DNA from: Xanthomonas sp. SI | GTDB lineage: Bacteria; Pseudomonadota; Gammaproteobacteria; Xanthomonadales; Xanthomonadaceae | Assembly (NCBI RefSeq): GCF_014236855.1 | Contig: NZ_CP051261.1 | Span: forward strand, 3,720,001-3,784,000 | Length of the DNA stretch: 64,000 nt | Reading direction: 5' to 3' | In this document: positions 17,945 to 27,469 of the stretch, one piece after another | Numbering within the stretch: the stretch's first letter is position 1 | Layout: each line of letters begins with the position of its first letter | Program-made: the position numbers and the translations under genes | Notes under the pieces: generated by a model | Databases searched by the model: none | Told to the model about the DNA's origin: nothing | Seen by the model: only the letters and a program-made list of their open reading frames with translations

Positions 17945-18847
17945 ATGTCTGGCAGCAAGAACCAGTTCACGATGCAGAACCCGCTCACCCAGTTCCCGCA
18001 ACCCGAGTTCCCCGAGCAGACCCAGACCCCGCCCGGCAGCGTGCACGCGTTGCAGCCGGCCGCCGACCACGGCGAGCAGAGCTACCGCGGCTTCGGCCGC
18101 CTGACCGGGCGCAAGGCGCTGATCACCGGCGCCGATTCCGGCATCGGCCGCGCCACCGCCATCGCCTATGCGCGCGAAGGCGCCGACATCGTCCTCAACT
18201 ACCTGCCCGAGGAAGCGCAGGACGCTGCCGAGGTGGTCGCGCTGATCGAGGCCGAAGGCCGCAAGGCGGTGTGCCTGCCCGGCGACCTGCAGGACGAGGC
18301 GTTCTGCCGGCAGCTGGTGACTAAGAGCGTGGAGGCGCTGGGCGGGTTGGACATCCTGGTCAACGTGGCCGGCAAGCAGACCGCGGTGAAAGACATCGCC
18401 GAGCTGAGCACCGAGCAGTTCGAGGCCACCTTCCGCACCAACGTGTTCGCCATGTTCTGGCTGTGCAAGGCCGCCGTGCCGCATCTGCCGCCGGGCGCCA
18501 CCATCATCAACACCACCTCCATCCAGGCCTACCAGCCCTCGCCGATGCTGATCGACTACGCGCCGACCAAGGCGGCCATCGCCAACTTCACCCAGGCGCT
18601 GGCGCAGCAACTGGCCGACAAGGGCATCCGCGTCAACGCGGTGGCGCCGGGGCCGGTGTGGACGCCGCTGCAGCCCAGCGGTGGACAGCCGCCGGAGAAG
18701 ATTCCCGCGTTCGGTTCGGAAACCCCGCTCAAGCGCGCCGGCCAGCCGGTGGAGATGGCGCCGCTGTACGTGCTGCTGGCCTCGCAGGAATCGAGCTACA
18801 TCACCGGCGAGATCATCGGCGCCACCGGCGGCCTGTTGCTGTCTTGA
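17945..18847 (+). CDS. Short-chain dehydrogenase/reductase (YghA-like)
   Basis: The 300-residue SDR has an N-terminal extension ([20 protein letters not shown]) typical of the YghA group. It has the NAD(P) loop [10 protein letters not shown], an NVAGKQT in place of the NNAG motif, and the active-site Tyr-x3-Lys in [10 protein letters not shown] strong AAGGAGATC site precedes the ATG. It overlaps or abuts the GH15 gene, so they form an operon. It is a close paralogue of the frameshifted SDR at 7597-8627 but lacks the Tat-like leader. The substrate is unknown; a stress-related NADPH oxidoreductase role is inferred. Confidence 0.9.
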   Translation: MSGSKNQFTMQNPLTQFPQPEFPEQTQTPPGSVHALQPAADHGEQSYRGFGRLTGRKALITGADSGIGRATAIAYAREGADIVLNYLPEEAQDAAEVVALIEAEGRKAVCLPGDLQDEAFCRQLVTKSVEALGGLDILVNVAGKQTAVKDIAELSTEQFEATFRTNVFAMFWLCKAAVPHLPPGATIINTTSIQAYQPSPMLIDYAPTKAAIANFTQALAQQLADKGIRVNAVAPGPVWTPLQPSGGQPPEKIPAFGSETPLKRAGQPVEMAPLYVLLASQESSYITGEIIGATGGLLLS

Positions 18848-18858
18848 GCGCGCCGGCC

Positions 18859-20670
18859 GTGCCTGCCCGCGCGCCACGCCTGCAGCGCGATTCCGAGGGC
18901 ACAGCGCCGATCGAGAGCTATGCCGCGCTGGGCGACGGCCGCTCGGTGGCGCTGGTCGCCGCCGACGGCAGCATCGACTGGTGGTGCGTGCCGACCATGG
19001 ACGCGCCGCCGCTGTTCGACCGCCTGCTCGACGCGCGCGACGGCGGCCGCTTCGCCATCACCCCGGTCGGCGCCAGCGAGGTGCAGCGCCGCTACCGCGA
19101 CGACAGCAACGTGCTGGAAACCACTTTCCGCACCGCCAGCGGCAGCGCACGGCTGACCGAGTCACTCAACAGCGGCGAAGCCGGGCGCCTGCCGTGGTCG
19201 GAGCTGGCGCGGCGGCTGGAAGGACTGGATGGCGAGGTGGAGTTCGAGATCTGCTTCCGGCCCGGCACCCGCGCCGGAACATCCACGCCGTGGATGAGCG
19301 ACACCCCCAACGGCCGCGTGTTCCACATCGGCCCGGTGATGGCGATGCTGCGCCATTCGCAGGCGCTCACCGTTTCCGCCTACGACGACCGTGGCGTGCA
19401 GGGCCGGCTGCGCCTGCACGCCGGCCAGCGCGAGGTGCTCGCGGTGCTCGCCACGCAGGACGAAGCGCTGCCGGTGCCGCCATTGGAGGACATCGACGCG
19501 CGCATCGAGCGCAGCGACCAGGAATGGCGCGAGTGGACCGGCAACCTGCACTACGACGGCGGCTACCCGCAGACCGTGCTGCGCTCGGCGCTGGCGCTGA
19601 AGTTCCTGTGGTATTCGCCCACCGGCGCCATCGCCGCCGCGGCCACCACCTCGCTGCCCGAGGGCATCGGCGGCAACGGCAACTGGGACTACCGCTACGC
19701 CTGGGTGCGCGATGCCGCCTACACCACCAAGGCGTTCCTGCGCGTGGGCGCCCTGCCCGACGCCAAGGCCGCGTTCGCCTGGCTGCTCGGCACCATCGCC
19801 TGGCACCGGCCGTGGATCCGCCCGTGCTACACGCTGCACGGCGAACTGGTCCCGGACGAGCGGCAGATCGATATCGCCGGCTACCGCCACACGCGCCCGG
19901 TGCGCGTGGGCAACACCGCCACCGACCAGTTGCAGCTGTGCCTGTACGGCGACGTGTTCGAGATGACCGCGCGCTTCGTCGAGCACGGCCACATCCTCGA
20001 TCCGCACACCGCGCAGCACCTGTTCGAACTCGGCAACGCATGCGCCGAGGCGTGGATGCGCAAGGACGCCGGATTCTGGGAACTGGAGGACGCGCAGCAC
20101 TACACCATGTCCAAGGTCGAGTGCTGGATGGCGCTGCGCCGCGCCAGCGAACTGGCCGAAGCCGGCCACCTGTCCAAGGCCATGCTGCCGCGCTGGCAGC
20201 GCGAACAGGCGCGCATCCTCGACTGGATCGACGCGCACTGCTGGTCCGAGGACAAGCAGGCCTACACCCTGTACGCCGGCAGCGACGCGCTGGACGCCGG
20301 ACTGATGCTGGCCTCGCGCTTCGGCCTGGGCGAGGTGCGCCGCGAACGCATGATCGCCACCCGCGAGGCGATCCGCCGCGAACTCGGCAGCGGCGACGCG
20401 CGCGCACTGCTGCACCGCTACAGCGGCATGCAGCAACGCGAGGGCGCGTTCATCGCCTGCAGCTTCTGGATGGTGGAAGCCTACGGCCTGCTCGACGAAC
20501 GCGACGAAGCCAGGCGCCTGTTCGAACACCTGCTCGACACCGTCGGCAACGACGTCGGCCTGCTGCCGGAACTGGTCGACACGCACAGCGGCGCCGCGCT
20601 CGGCAACATGCCGCAGGGCCTGAGCCACCTGGCGCTGATCCATGCCGCCCTCGCGGTGGGCGGCGAATAG
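18859..20670 (+). CDS. GH15-family glucoamylase/trehalase-like glycosidase
   Basis: The roughly 603-residue protein starts with the N-terminal beta-domain pattern SYAALGDGRSVALVAADGSI, then DWWCVP. It carries the GH15 core block GGNGNWDYRYAWVRDAAYT, the catalytic-region AQHYTMSKVECWMALRRA, and the C-terminal ELVDTHSGAALGNMPQGLSH. The enzyme should release glucose from alpha-linked oligosaccharides or trehalose, probably in the cytoplasm since no signal peptide is seen. There is no ATG. The start is either GTG at 18859 or TTG at 18844, which overlaps the SDR stop, so it is translationally coupled to that gene. Confidence 0.88.
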   Translation: MPARAPRLQRDSEGTAPIESYAALGDGRSVALVAADGSIDWWCVPTMDAPPLFDRLLDARDGGRFAITPVGASEVQRRYRDDSNVLETTFRTASGSARLTESLNSGEAGRLPWSELARRLEGLDGEVEFEICFRPGTRAGTSTPWMSDTPNGRVFHIGPVMAMLRHSQALTVSAYDDRGVQGRLRLHAGQREVLAVLATQDEALPVPPLEDIDARIERSDQEWREWTGNLHYDGGYPQTVLRSALALKFLWYSPTGAIAAAATTSLPEGIGGNGNWDYRYAWVRDAAYTTKAFLRVGALPDAKAAFAWLLGTIAWHRPWIRPCYTLHGELVPDERQIDIAGYRHTRPVRVGNTATDQLQLCLYGDVFEMTARFVEHGHILDPHTAQHLFELGNACAEAWMRKDAGFWELEDAQHYTMSKVECWMALRRASELAEAGHLSKAMLPRWQREQARILDWIDAHCWSEDKQAYTLYAGSDALDAGLMLASRFGLGEVRRERMIATREAIRRELGSGDARALLHRYSGMQQREGAFIACSFWMVEAYGLLDERDEARRLFEHLLDTVGNDVGLLPELVDTHSGAALGNMPQGLSHLALIHAALAVGGE

Positions 20671-20818
20671 CAGCGGCATCGCATCGGCGCCCTAGCGCAC
20701 CGCCCCCCTGTAGGAGCGACTTCAGTCGCGACAGACACCACCAACAACACGTGTCGCCCCCGCCAGCACGTCACTCACCAAAGCATCTCCCGCAACGTCC
20801 CCCGCAGTCTCGAAAAGG

Positions 20819-21211
20819 CTAACCCCCCATCGACACCGCAAACCGCATCGACGCGTCCACTTCCTTGCGCGGCAGCGCCCGGATCCGTACCAGCACATTG
20901 CGGCACACGTCCAGGTTGCGGTACACCAGCGTGCGCCCGTCGCCAAATTCGAAACGCAGGTCGTAGCGACAGCCCGCGCCGGCGATGCCGATGGTGGCCG
21001 AGTCGCCGCCGCCGCGCAGCGGGTCGGCGGCAATGGCGCGGAACGTGGTGCTGCCAGGGTCAGCGACCGCCAGCGCGGTCACGCTGTCGTGCGCGCGGTT
21101 GACCAGCATGACGTAGTGCGTGCGGCTGGCGTCCTGCCCATGGGCGGTGGCTGCGGCGGCGAGCAGCGCGATGGCAAGGCAGGCGGTAGGCAATGGAGGC
21201 ATGGCGGACAT
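20819..21211 (-). CDS. Small secreted protein of unknown function
   Basis: The 130-residue product has a clear signal peptide (CLAIALLAAAATAHGQDA, cleavage likely after HGQ). The mature part contains YVMLVNRAHDSVTALAVADP, two central cysteines (AGCRYDLRFEFGDG and DVCRNVLVRI) and a short end VDASMRFAVSMGG. The two Cys probably form a disulphide in the periplasm. No family name is recognised. It is divergent from a LytS-type kinase gene, which may control it. Confidence 0.7.
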   Translation of the reverse strand: MSAMPPLPTACLAIALLAAAATAHGQDASRTHYVMLVNRAHDSVTALAVADPGSTTFRAIAADPLRGGGDSATIGIAGAGCRYDLRFEFGDGRTLVYRNLDVCRNVLVRIRALPRKEVDASMRFAVSMGG

Positions 21212-21411
21212 CTCTGGCAGGAAGGGATACCGCCCGGCGCGCATCGCGCAGCGGCAGCGGTGCGCACATCTGGCGCGCCCGCCCCAACCCGCGCCCAGCG
21301 ATCCGGGACGAATCGTCGTACCGGCGTGCCCAATCGTCGCCATTGCTCGCCGCGCTTCTCAGCGCGCACCACCGCGCTTAGGATCGGCGCATCCCGTTCG
21401 AGCATCGCCCG

Positions 21412-22509
21412 ATGAAGATCCGCCTGGGTTCCACGGAAATCGGCCTGACCCGATACCTGACCCTGTGGACCGCCGTCGTCGTGGCGTTCGCCGTGCAGGG
21501 CTATCTCTACGATGCCGTCAGCGACCACACCTGGCAGCTCGGCGACTACCTGCGCTGGTCGATGATCCAGTGGTACACCTGGGCCGCGCTGGCGCCACTG
21601 GTGTTCCGCCTGGGCGAACGCTACCCGATCCCCACGCCGCTGCAGCTGCGTTCGCTGGGGCGGCAACTGCTTGCCAGCATCGGCGTCACCACGCTGGCGA
21701 TGTTCATCGGCGCAGTCGTCTCGCCGGGCGCGTTCTTCGACCAGCTCGGGCAATTCATCGGCAAGCACTTCGCCACCGGCCTGCTGACCTACTGGAGCCT
21801 GCTGGCGATCCAGCAGGCGCTGCACTACCGCAGCGAGAGCGACCGCCGCGAACTGGAAGCCGGCCGCCTGGCCACGGAACTGGCGCAATCGCGGCTGCAA
21901 GCGCTGAAGACCCAACTACAACCGCACTTCCTGTTCAACACCCTGCACGCCATCGTGACCCTGCTCGACGACGACGTCGCCTCGGCCGAGGACATGCTGC
22001 TGCGCCTGAGCGAACTGCTGCGCGCGCTGCTGGAGGAATTCGACGGCCAGGAAATCACCCTGCGCCACGAACTCACCCTGCTCGACCTGTACCTGGGCAT
22101 CCAACGCAAGCGCTTCGGCGACCGCCTGACCACGCGCCTGTACATCGACCCGGCCACGCTCGATTGCGCGGTGCCGAGCCTGCTGCTGCAACCGATCGTC
22201 GAGAACGCCATCCAGCACGGCATCGGCCGCCATGCCGGCGCCGACTGCGTGGAGATCGAGAGCCGGCGCGAAGACGGCAAGCTGCGCATCGAAGTGCGCA
22301 ATCGCAACAGCACGCTGGGCGACGGCAGCGGCAACGCAGGCCACGGCATCGGCCTCTCCAACACGCGGCTGCGGATGCAGGAACTGTATGGCGACGCCGC
22401 CGAGATCCGCCTGGATATGATCTGGCCGCAAGGCGTGGCGTGCCGTATCCGCATGCCGTTCCGCGAACTGGAAGACGCCGAAGGCGCGCCGGAGCACGTG
22501 CCCGCATGA
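21412..22509 (+). CDS. LytS/YehU-type sensor histidine kinase
   Basis: The 365-residue protein has four predicted membrane segments in the first 140 residues and then a His_kinase domain with the phospho-acceptor block LQPHFLFNTLHAIVTLL. An ATPase domain follows, with ENAIQHGIG and GHGIGLSNTRLRM. This is the LytS-class layout. It overlaps the LytTR regulator gene by 4 bases (22506-22509), so the two form a two-component system. The signal is unknown. Confidence 0.92.
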   Translation: MKIRLGSTEIGLTRYLTLWTAVVVAFAVQGYLYDAVSDHTWQLGDYLRWSMIQWYTWAALAPLVFRLGERYPIPTPLQLRSLGRQLLASIGVTTLAMFIGAVVSPGAFFDQLGQFIGKHFATGLLTYWSLLAIQQALHYRSESDRRELEAGRLATELAQSRLQALKTQLQPHFLFNTLHAIVTLLDDDVASAEDMLLRLSELLRALLEEFDGQEITLRHELTLLDLYLGIQRKRFGDRLTTRLYIDPATLDCAVPSLLLQPIVENAIQHGIGRHAGADCVEIESRREDGKLRIEVRNRNSTLGDGSGNAGHGIGLSNTRLRMQELYGDAAEIRLDMIWPQGVACRIRMPFRELEDAEGAPEHVPA

Positions 22510-23273
22510 GCATCGCCACGCTGGTCATCGACGACGAACCGATCGCCCGCCACGCCATCGTGCGCCTGTTGCGCGAGCACGCCGACATCGCCCTGCTCGG
22601 CGAATGCGGCGACGGCGCCGCCGCGGTGGCGGCGATCCGCGAACACTCGCCGGACCTGGTGTTCCTCGACATCCAGATGCCGGAAATGACCGGCATGGAC
22701 GTGGTCGCGCAGATCGGCGCCGAGCGCATGCCCGCCACCGTGTTCGTCACCGCCTACGAGCAATACGCCGTGCGCGCCTTCGAAGCCAACGCGCTGGACT
22801 ACCTGGTCAAGCCCTTCAGCCGCGAACGCTTCGCCGCCACCCTGCAACGCGCCAAGGCGCGACTGGGCGGCGCCGGCAACAACCCCGCCCACCTCCTGCA
22901 GGCACTGGACGCATTGCGCCAGCGCGACGCCTACCTGCAACGCATCGCCGTGCGCGTGGACGAACACGTGGTGTTCGTCGCCGTGGACGACATCGTCTGG
23001 ATCAAGGCCAACCGCAACACCGTGCAACTCCATGTGGCCGGCGCCGTGCACGAACTGCGCGAGACCATGGCCGCCCTCGGCGCGCGCCTGGACCCGCGCC
23101 ACTTCGCCCGCGTGCACCGCTCGGCGATCATCAACGTGCGCCGGGTCAAGGCCATCCATCCCTGGTTCAACGGTCACCACGTGGTGACCATGGACAACGG
23201 CCAGCAGCTGCGCATGAGCCGGTACCAGCACGAGGTGTTCCTGCGGTTGGTGACCAACGGCGGCGCAGAGTGA
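22506..23273 (+). CDS. LytTR-type response regulator
   Basis: The 255-residue regulator has a receiver domain with acidic DDEP at residues 9-12, phospho-acceptor D55 (LVFLDIQMPEM), T in FVTAYE and K in DYLVKPF. A C-terminal LytTR DNA-binding domain spans about residues 145-255 (VDEHVVFVAVDDIVWIKANR, then HRSAIINVRRVKAI). It is the partner of the upstream LytS-like kinase. LytTR proteins usually bind paired direct repeats; the target genes here are unknown, with the divergent secreted-protein gene a candidate. Confidence 0.93.
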   Translation: MSIATLVIDDEPIARHAIVRLLREHADIALLGECGDGAAAVAAIREHSPDLVFLDIQMPEMTGMDVVAQIGAERMPATVFVTAYEQYAVRAFEANALDYLVKPFSRERFAATLQRAKARLGGAGNNPAHLLQALDALRQRDAYLQRIAVRVDEHVVFVAVDDIVWIKANRNTVQLHVAGAVHELRETMAALGARLDPRHFARVHRSAIINVRRVKAIHPWFNGHHVVTMDNGQQLRMSRYQHEVFLRLVTNGGAE

Positions 23274-23363
23274 GGGAACGCGCAGTTTCGTGACTGTATT
23301 GGCGCAATTGCGTCATGCCGCGTGACGCCGCATCGTCTAGCGCTTCGCCCGCATCGTTGGCCC

Positions 23364-23610
23364 CGCCGCATCCACGCATTTTCCACTGGTGCTGGTTAGC
23401 CCGGCCCATTGCGTCCGCCGCCCCGCTGCGCTGTGCCCAGTCCCGCTCGCATGCGTGGCACCACGGCGTACGACCGCACCCGCGCCTGCAGGCAGCGTGT
23501 TCGATATGGCCGCGCGCTTCGTTCAACACCACCACAACTTCGACCTGCACACCGGCGCCACTCTCGGCAACATGCCGCAACGCCCGAGCCATCTGGGGAA
23601 CACAAGGGTG
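23364..23610 (+). pseudogene. Fossils of an SDR leader and a GH15 tail
   Basis: DNA at 23364-23418 resembles the leader of the intact SDR at 17846-17902 (both have GCCGCATCCxCGCxxTTTCCA and later TGCGTCC). About 120 bases on, 23539-23598 reads FDLHTGATLGNMPQRPSHLG, a clear match to the GH15 C-terminus (THSGAALGNMPQGLSHL). This looks like a second SDR-GH15 locus reduced by deletion to its two ends. Confidence 0.5.
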
Positions 23611-23758
23611 AGCGAACTCCGCCGCTGCAGCCACGTAGACAACTGCGCCAGGCGCTAACGCCATTCAGCAGTCGCGCCATGATGCTGTGGCATGCTCGGC
23701 GCGAGGTCAGCACAGGCCGCGCCGCTGAACAGGTTTCACATTTCTCAAGGAGAGAGTC

Positions 23759-25192
23759 ATGCCCGAACTCGATATCAGTGCCTCCGCCGACGAAGTCGTC
23801 GGCCTGCTCAACCAGAACCGCGCGCGCGACGCCGCGTCCAGGCTGGACACGCTGCGACAGGACCAAAGCCTGGTTGTGCAGGAAAGCCTGGACCGTCTGG
23901 TCGCCACGCGCGCCAGCGAACGTTTGGCCGCGTTGCGCCAGCCCGGTAGCGTCGCGGCGGCGGACGCGCCCGCGGTCGCCCCCATGCTGGAGCGGCTCGG
24001 CGGCGCCACTGCAGCGCCGCGCTTTCCCGCCGCGCAGGAAACCGCCAACCTCTCGCAGGCGCAACAACACGACGTCTATGCCAGCATCGTCGGCACGCGC
24101 GGCACCGACGCGGCGCGCACCGCGCTGGAAGGACACGACCGGGTAATCCTGGGCATGCGCAACGAGAACCGGACCACCGAGAATCGAGGCCGCGGCGTCT
24201 ACGACGATCGCATCGCGGTGATCTGGCGCGATGCCGACGGCACCCGCCACACCCGCGAATACAACACCGTCTCCACTGAACCGACCGCGCAGTACGACGG
24301 GCACGCCAAGACCTCGCCGCGCAGCGAAGGCTTCGCGAACGTGGTCACGCGCGTCAAGACCGAAGGCAACGATGTCAACGGCGACCGGGTTGCCGATCTC
24401 GGCCGACTGGCGGAAGGCACCACCGAGATGCTGGCCACCGACCATCCCCGCAAGAATCATCCGGACGAGTTCGCACTGCGCCCCACCCCCGCCGCGGTCA
24501 ACGCCGGTCAGCGCCGGGTCGAGCGCGATAGCAATGCCGACGGCTGGTTCGACGCGCGCGACGTCAACGGCGTGCAGGATCTCAACAACACCTTCAAGAT
24601 CCACCGCGGCAGCGGCGCCAACACCGATTCGGGCGGCTGCCAGACCATCGGCGGCGGCCAGTACGACGATTTCGTCAGCACCGTGCGTGGCACCCCGGGC
24701 CAGGACCGCTGGCAATACGTGCTCACCTCGGTGGCGCCGGGCGACCAGCAGCAACGCCAGCGCGACCAGCCGGGGCAGGCGCCGGCGCAAGCCGCCGCGC
24801 CGGCCGCGTCCGACCCGCGCAATGCCAACCATCCCGACCATGCCTTGCAAACCCAGATCAGCGGCAAGCTGCGCGACCTCGGCGGCCAGTACGCGCAGAA
24901 CGCCGATGCCTACAGCCTGCGGCTGCTGTACGACGCCAAAGCCAACCGGCTGACCAGCGTCGACGACATCACTCTCAGCAACGCCACAGGCACGCGCGCC
25001 CAGGGCGAGAACCTGTTCATGGTCCAGGGACACGCGAACGACCCCGCGTCGACCAGAGTGACCGTGGCTACCGCAGCCTTGACCCAGGCACCGGTGGAGG
25101 CAAGCCTGGACCGGTTGCAGCAACAGGCACGCGAGCAGGCGGCGCAGACGCCCGCGCCACAGCACGAAGCGCCCTCGATCGGTGGCCGCTGA
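23759..25192 (+). CDS. Probable type IV secretion antibacterial effector with XVIPCD-like C-terminus
   Basis: The 477-residue protein ends (about residues 357-465) in a domain matching the Xanthomonas VirD4-interacting conserved domain: NHPDHALQTQISGKLRDLG, a central LTSVDDITLS, NLFMVQGHANDPASTRV, then a Gln-rich tail. This domain targets effectors to the bacterial-killing type IV system. The toxin part has two EF-hand-like loops (D205 VNGDRVAD; D257 SNADGWFDARD). It also has H282 followed by S291-G-G-C294 (IHRGSGANTDSGGCQTIGG), a His...Ser-x-Gly-Cys arrangement like L,D-transpeptidase-type or phage cell-wall enzymes. A peptidoglycan target is inferred. A strong AAGGAGAGA site precedes the ATG. 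Lipoprotein genes follow directly. Confidence 0.82.
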   Translation: MPELDISASADEVVGLLNQNRARDAASRLDTLRQDQSLVVQESLDRLVATRASERLAALRQPGSVAAADAPAVAPMLERLGGATAAPRFPAAQETANLSQAQQHDVYASIVGTRGTDAARTALEGHDRVILGMRNENRTTENRGRGVYDDRIAVIWRDADGTRHTREYNTVSTEPTAQYDGHAKTSPRSEGFANVVTRVKTEGNDVNGDRVADLGRLAEGTTEMLATDHPRKNHPDEFALRPTPAAVNAGQRRVERDSNADGWFDARDVNGVQDLNNTFKIHRGSGANTDSGGCQTIGGGQYDDFVSTVRGTPGQDRWQYVLTSVAPGDQQQRQRDQPGQAPAQAAAPAASDPRNANHPDHALQTQISGKLRDLGGQYAQNADAYSLRLLYDAKANRLTSVDDITLSNATGTRAQGENLFMVQGHANDPASTRVTVATAALTQAPVEASLDRLQQQAREQAAQTPAPQHEAPSIGGR

Positions 25193-25214
25193 CGATGGCC
25201 GCAGGAGACGCCGC

Positions 25215-26177
25215 ATGAGCCAACGCGACAATGCCATCGTGCTGCTGGCTTCGCTGCTGCTGTCCGGCTGCGCGCAACCGGCCGCCAGCGGCACTGCGCA
25301 GGCGCCCGCCACGGCGCAAGCGCCGGCACCGGCAGACCCCGCCGGCAGTCCCGCCGCAGCGCCACCGCACGCCCCGCCCTCCGCCAGCGACAGCGTGTCC
25401 GGACCACCCGTGCGCCTGCCCGGCCTGCCTTCGGCCAGCGGCCCGCAGGTCGACGCCGCGCGGCTGCAGCCCTTGCCTGCCGACGTGGCTACGGCGATCG
25501 CCGCATTGCCCACCCGCGACGTGCTGGTGCCCGCCGACATCCGCCGCCATACCCTGGCGCAGGACGCGTACGTCATCGATCTGCCGCGGCCCGATGGGCG
25601 CCACGACTATCTGGTGGCCGACAACAACGGCCCTGCGTTCCGCTACTGGGTCCGCACATTCAGCGGCACCGCACCTAACATGACCGGCTACCTGATGCAA
25701 CTGCGCGTGCCTTGCTCCGAACTGGCCACCGCTGCCGACCGCTCGGACCAGGCGCAGCAACAGTGCAGCACGCCGGGCGCCACCGTCGCCGACACGGGCT
25801 TGCGCGCCTACCGCGTGGTGGACGGGCAGACGCCCGAAGACATCACCGGAGAATTCGCGTCGGCCACCATCGCCGCGCTGCGCCAAACCCGCGACGCCTA
25901 TCAGGACAAAGGCGTCGGCGACGTCTTCGCAGATGCTTCGCGCCTGGCCCAGGTGCCGGTGCTGCGATGGGTCGCCGAAACGGACCCCGAGCAACCGCTG
26001 CCCGCGACCGCCGCGGGCGCCTTCGATCATGGGAGCCAGGTGCATGCCGGCTTCATCGCGTGGGACGGTGAGCGCTTCGTCTACCGACTAACCGTGCCCG
26101 CCGCCCAGTGGCCATGTCCTCCGGGCAAGCCGTCGCTGTGCACCAAGGACGACCGGTTCGTCATTCCAGGCAAATGA
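25215..26177 (+). CDS. Lipoprotein, likely immunity protein for the upstream effector
   Basis: The 320-residue protein has a lipoprotein signal (IVLLASLLLSGCAQ, lipid at Cys), a long Ala/Pro-rich linker and a periplasmic domain. That domain contains VLRWVAETDPEQPLP and AGFIAWDGERFVYRLTVP followed by AAQWPC. It follows the effector by 22 bases with an AGGAGA ribosome site. Immunity proteins of this secretion system (X-Tfi) are typically periplasmic lipoproteins encoded next to the effector, so this role is likely. A clear paralogue lies at 36016-36936 without an effector. Confidence 0.75.
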   Translation: MSQRDNAIVLLASLLLSGCAQPAASGTAQAPATAQAPAPADPAGSPAAAPPHAPPSASDSVSGPPVRLPGLPSASGPQVDAARLQPLPADVATAIAALPTRDVLVPADIRRHTLAQDAYVIDLPRPDGRHDYLVADNNGPAFRYWVRTFSGTAPNMTGYLMQLRVPCSELATAADRSDQAQQQCSTPGATVADTGLRAYRVVDGQTPEDITGEFASATIAALRQTRDAYQDKGVGDVFADASRLAQVPVLRWVAETDPEQPLPATAAGAFDHGSQVHAGFIAWDGERFVYRLTVPAAQWPCPPGKPSLCTKDDRFVIPGK

Positions 26178-26309
26178 CCGCCGTTGCGCTCCGCGCGTAA
26201 CGGTGCGACCCGACCACCGGATCGACAGCCACAGGCGGCCAAACTACAGTGGTCTCCCTGTTCCGCCACGCGATGGAAGCGCGCGCCGGCTACCCAACAC
26301 GAGACGCAC

Positions 26310-26732
26310 ATGAAGCCATGGCTCGCGGCCGTCCAGATCACCGGCCTGCTTATCGTCGCTGGCGGGTGCAGCGTGCCCGCAGCCGCGCGCACGCCGCCGA
26401 TGGCTTCCGACGTCCTGGCCATCCCCGCCGATCTGCCGACCCAGCGCCTGTTCGACTGCGCCGAGACCAGCATCGCCCAATTGTCCGAGACCAGCAGTTC
26501 CTGGCCCAACGTCACGCGCAAGGACGCCGCCAACGGCGTACTGGAATCGGGCGACTTCGAAGACGCCAATCGCAGCGGCTTCCGCATGCGCATCGAGCGC
26601 GCGCAGGGCGCCAGCCAGGCCAGGATCGCCCTCAAGGGTGCAGGCGCCTACTTCGCCGACCTGGGCGTGGCGCAGGCGATGCAGGACCTCAAGACCGCGC
26701 TCGGCAGTTGCATCGCCACCCCACCGCGCTAG
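26310..26732 (+). CDS. Small lipoprotein
   Basis: The 140-residue product has a lipobox-type leader (GLLIVAGGCSVP). The mature domain contains LPTQRLFDCAETSIAQLSE and ends FADLGVAQAMQDLKTALGSC. The two Cys may pair. It lies in the effector cluster between a putative immunity lipoprotein and an effector-like gene. It may be a second immunity factor or an accessory lipoprotein; no family is recognised. Confidence 0.65.
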   Translation: MKPWLAAVQITGLLIVAGGCSVPAAARTPPMASDVLAIPADLPTQRLFDCAETSIAQLSETSSSWPNVTRKDAANGVLESGDFEDANRSGFRMRIERAQGASQARIALKGAGAYFADLGVAQAMQDLKTALGSCIATPPR

Positions 26733-26759
26733 TCTCGAGCAGACGGAAAGAAGAGCCCC

Positions 26760-27401
26760 ATGCGCGACCATTCGATCGAAGCACGCTTGCTCTGCATTGC
26801 CGGCATCGCCGGCCACGCCTACTGGGTGCTGCGCGACGAGCGCGGCAACGCCCTGGCCGAACTGCACGGCCTGGCCACCGACCGGCACACCGGCACGCCG
26901 ATCCCGATCGGCACCGACGCGCGCAGGCACGCGCTGCGCGCCTGGCACTACCCGCACGACGCCGACTACGCCAACGCCATCGGCGCCCAGCCCGACCGCA
27001 CCAGCTACCTGCGCGACGGCCAGCCAGCGCGCACCGCCGCCAGCGGCGACAAGCACGAAATCCTGGCGCGCTGGCACGCGGCGCTACGCGCCATGCCAGA
27101 ACTCAACGCCCAGGACCTGGACTACCCCAACTACGGCTTCAAGCTGTTCGGCGCCACCATCAACAGCAACTCCGCCTTTCGCACCCTCGGCGAACTGATG
27201 GGCGTGCCGGTGCCAGGTTTCCCTCGTAGGTTGCAACCGGGCATCGGCAACTGCATGCTGCCGCGGGAGCGCATCGAGGCGCTGCGCTATCGCGAGCAAT
27301 CGGTGCAGGACCGGCAGCGTGTCTACACACCGGCCAGCGACGCCAGCTGCCAGGAAGCACCAAAACACGCCATATCGCAGCATATCCGCAGCAACAGCTA
27401 A
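26760..27401 (+). CDS. Effector-like protein of unknown function
   Basis: The 213-residue protein contains AGIAGHAYWVLRDERGNALA, ELHGLATDR, a TINSNSAFRTLGELMGVPVP block and RLQPGIGNCMLP. I associate these motifs with uncharacterised Xanthomonas effector-type proteins. It lacks the XVIPCD secretion domain seen in the gene at 23759, and its C-terminus (HAISQHIRSNS) looks foreign, so it may be a truncated effector or a domain left by recombination. The low-GC lipoprotein gene 68 bases downstream may be its immunity partner. Confidence 0.5.
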   Translation: MRDHSIEARLLCIAGIAGHAYWVLRDERGNALAELHGLATDRHTGTPIPIGTDARRHALRAWHYPHDADYANAIGAQPDRTSYLRDGQPARTAASGDKHEILARWHAALRAMPELNAQDLDYPNYGFKLFGATINSNSAFRTLGELMGVPVPGFPRRLQPGIGNCMLPRERIEALRYREQSVQDRQRVYTPASDASCQEAPKHAISQHIRSNS

Positions 27402-27469
27402 AGCGCGCTCGGACACCAGGCGGGGACATAGATCATTTTCGCGATTCGCGAGAAAAAGGAGTACGCAGC

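Noticed and set aside
18463..18843. Upstream extension of the GH15 frame
   Set aside because: This part of the open frame overlaps the SDR in another frame; GH15 homology begins only after 18859.
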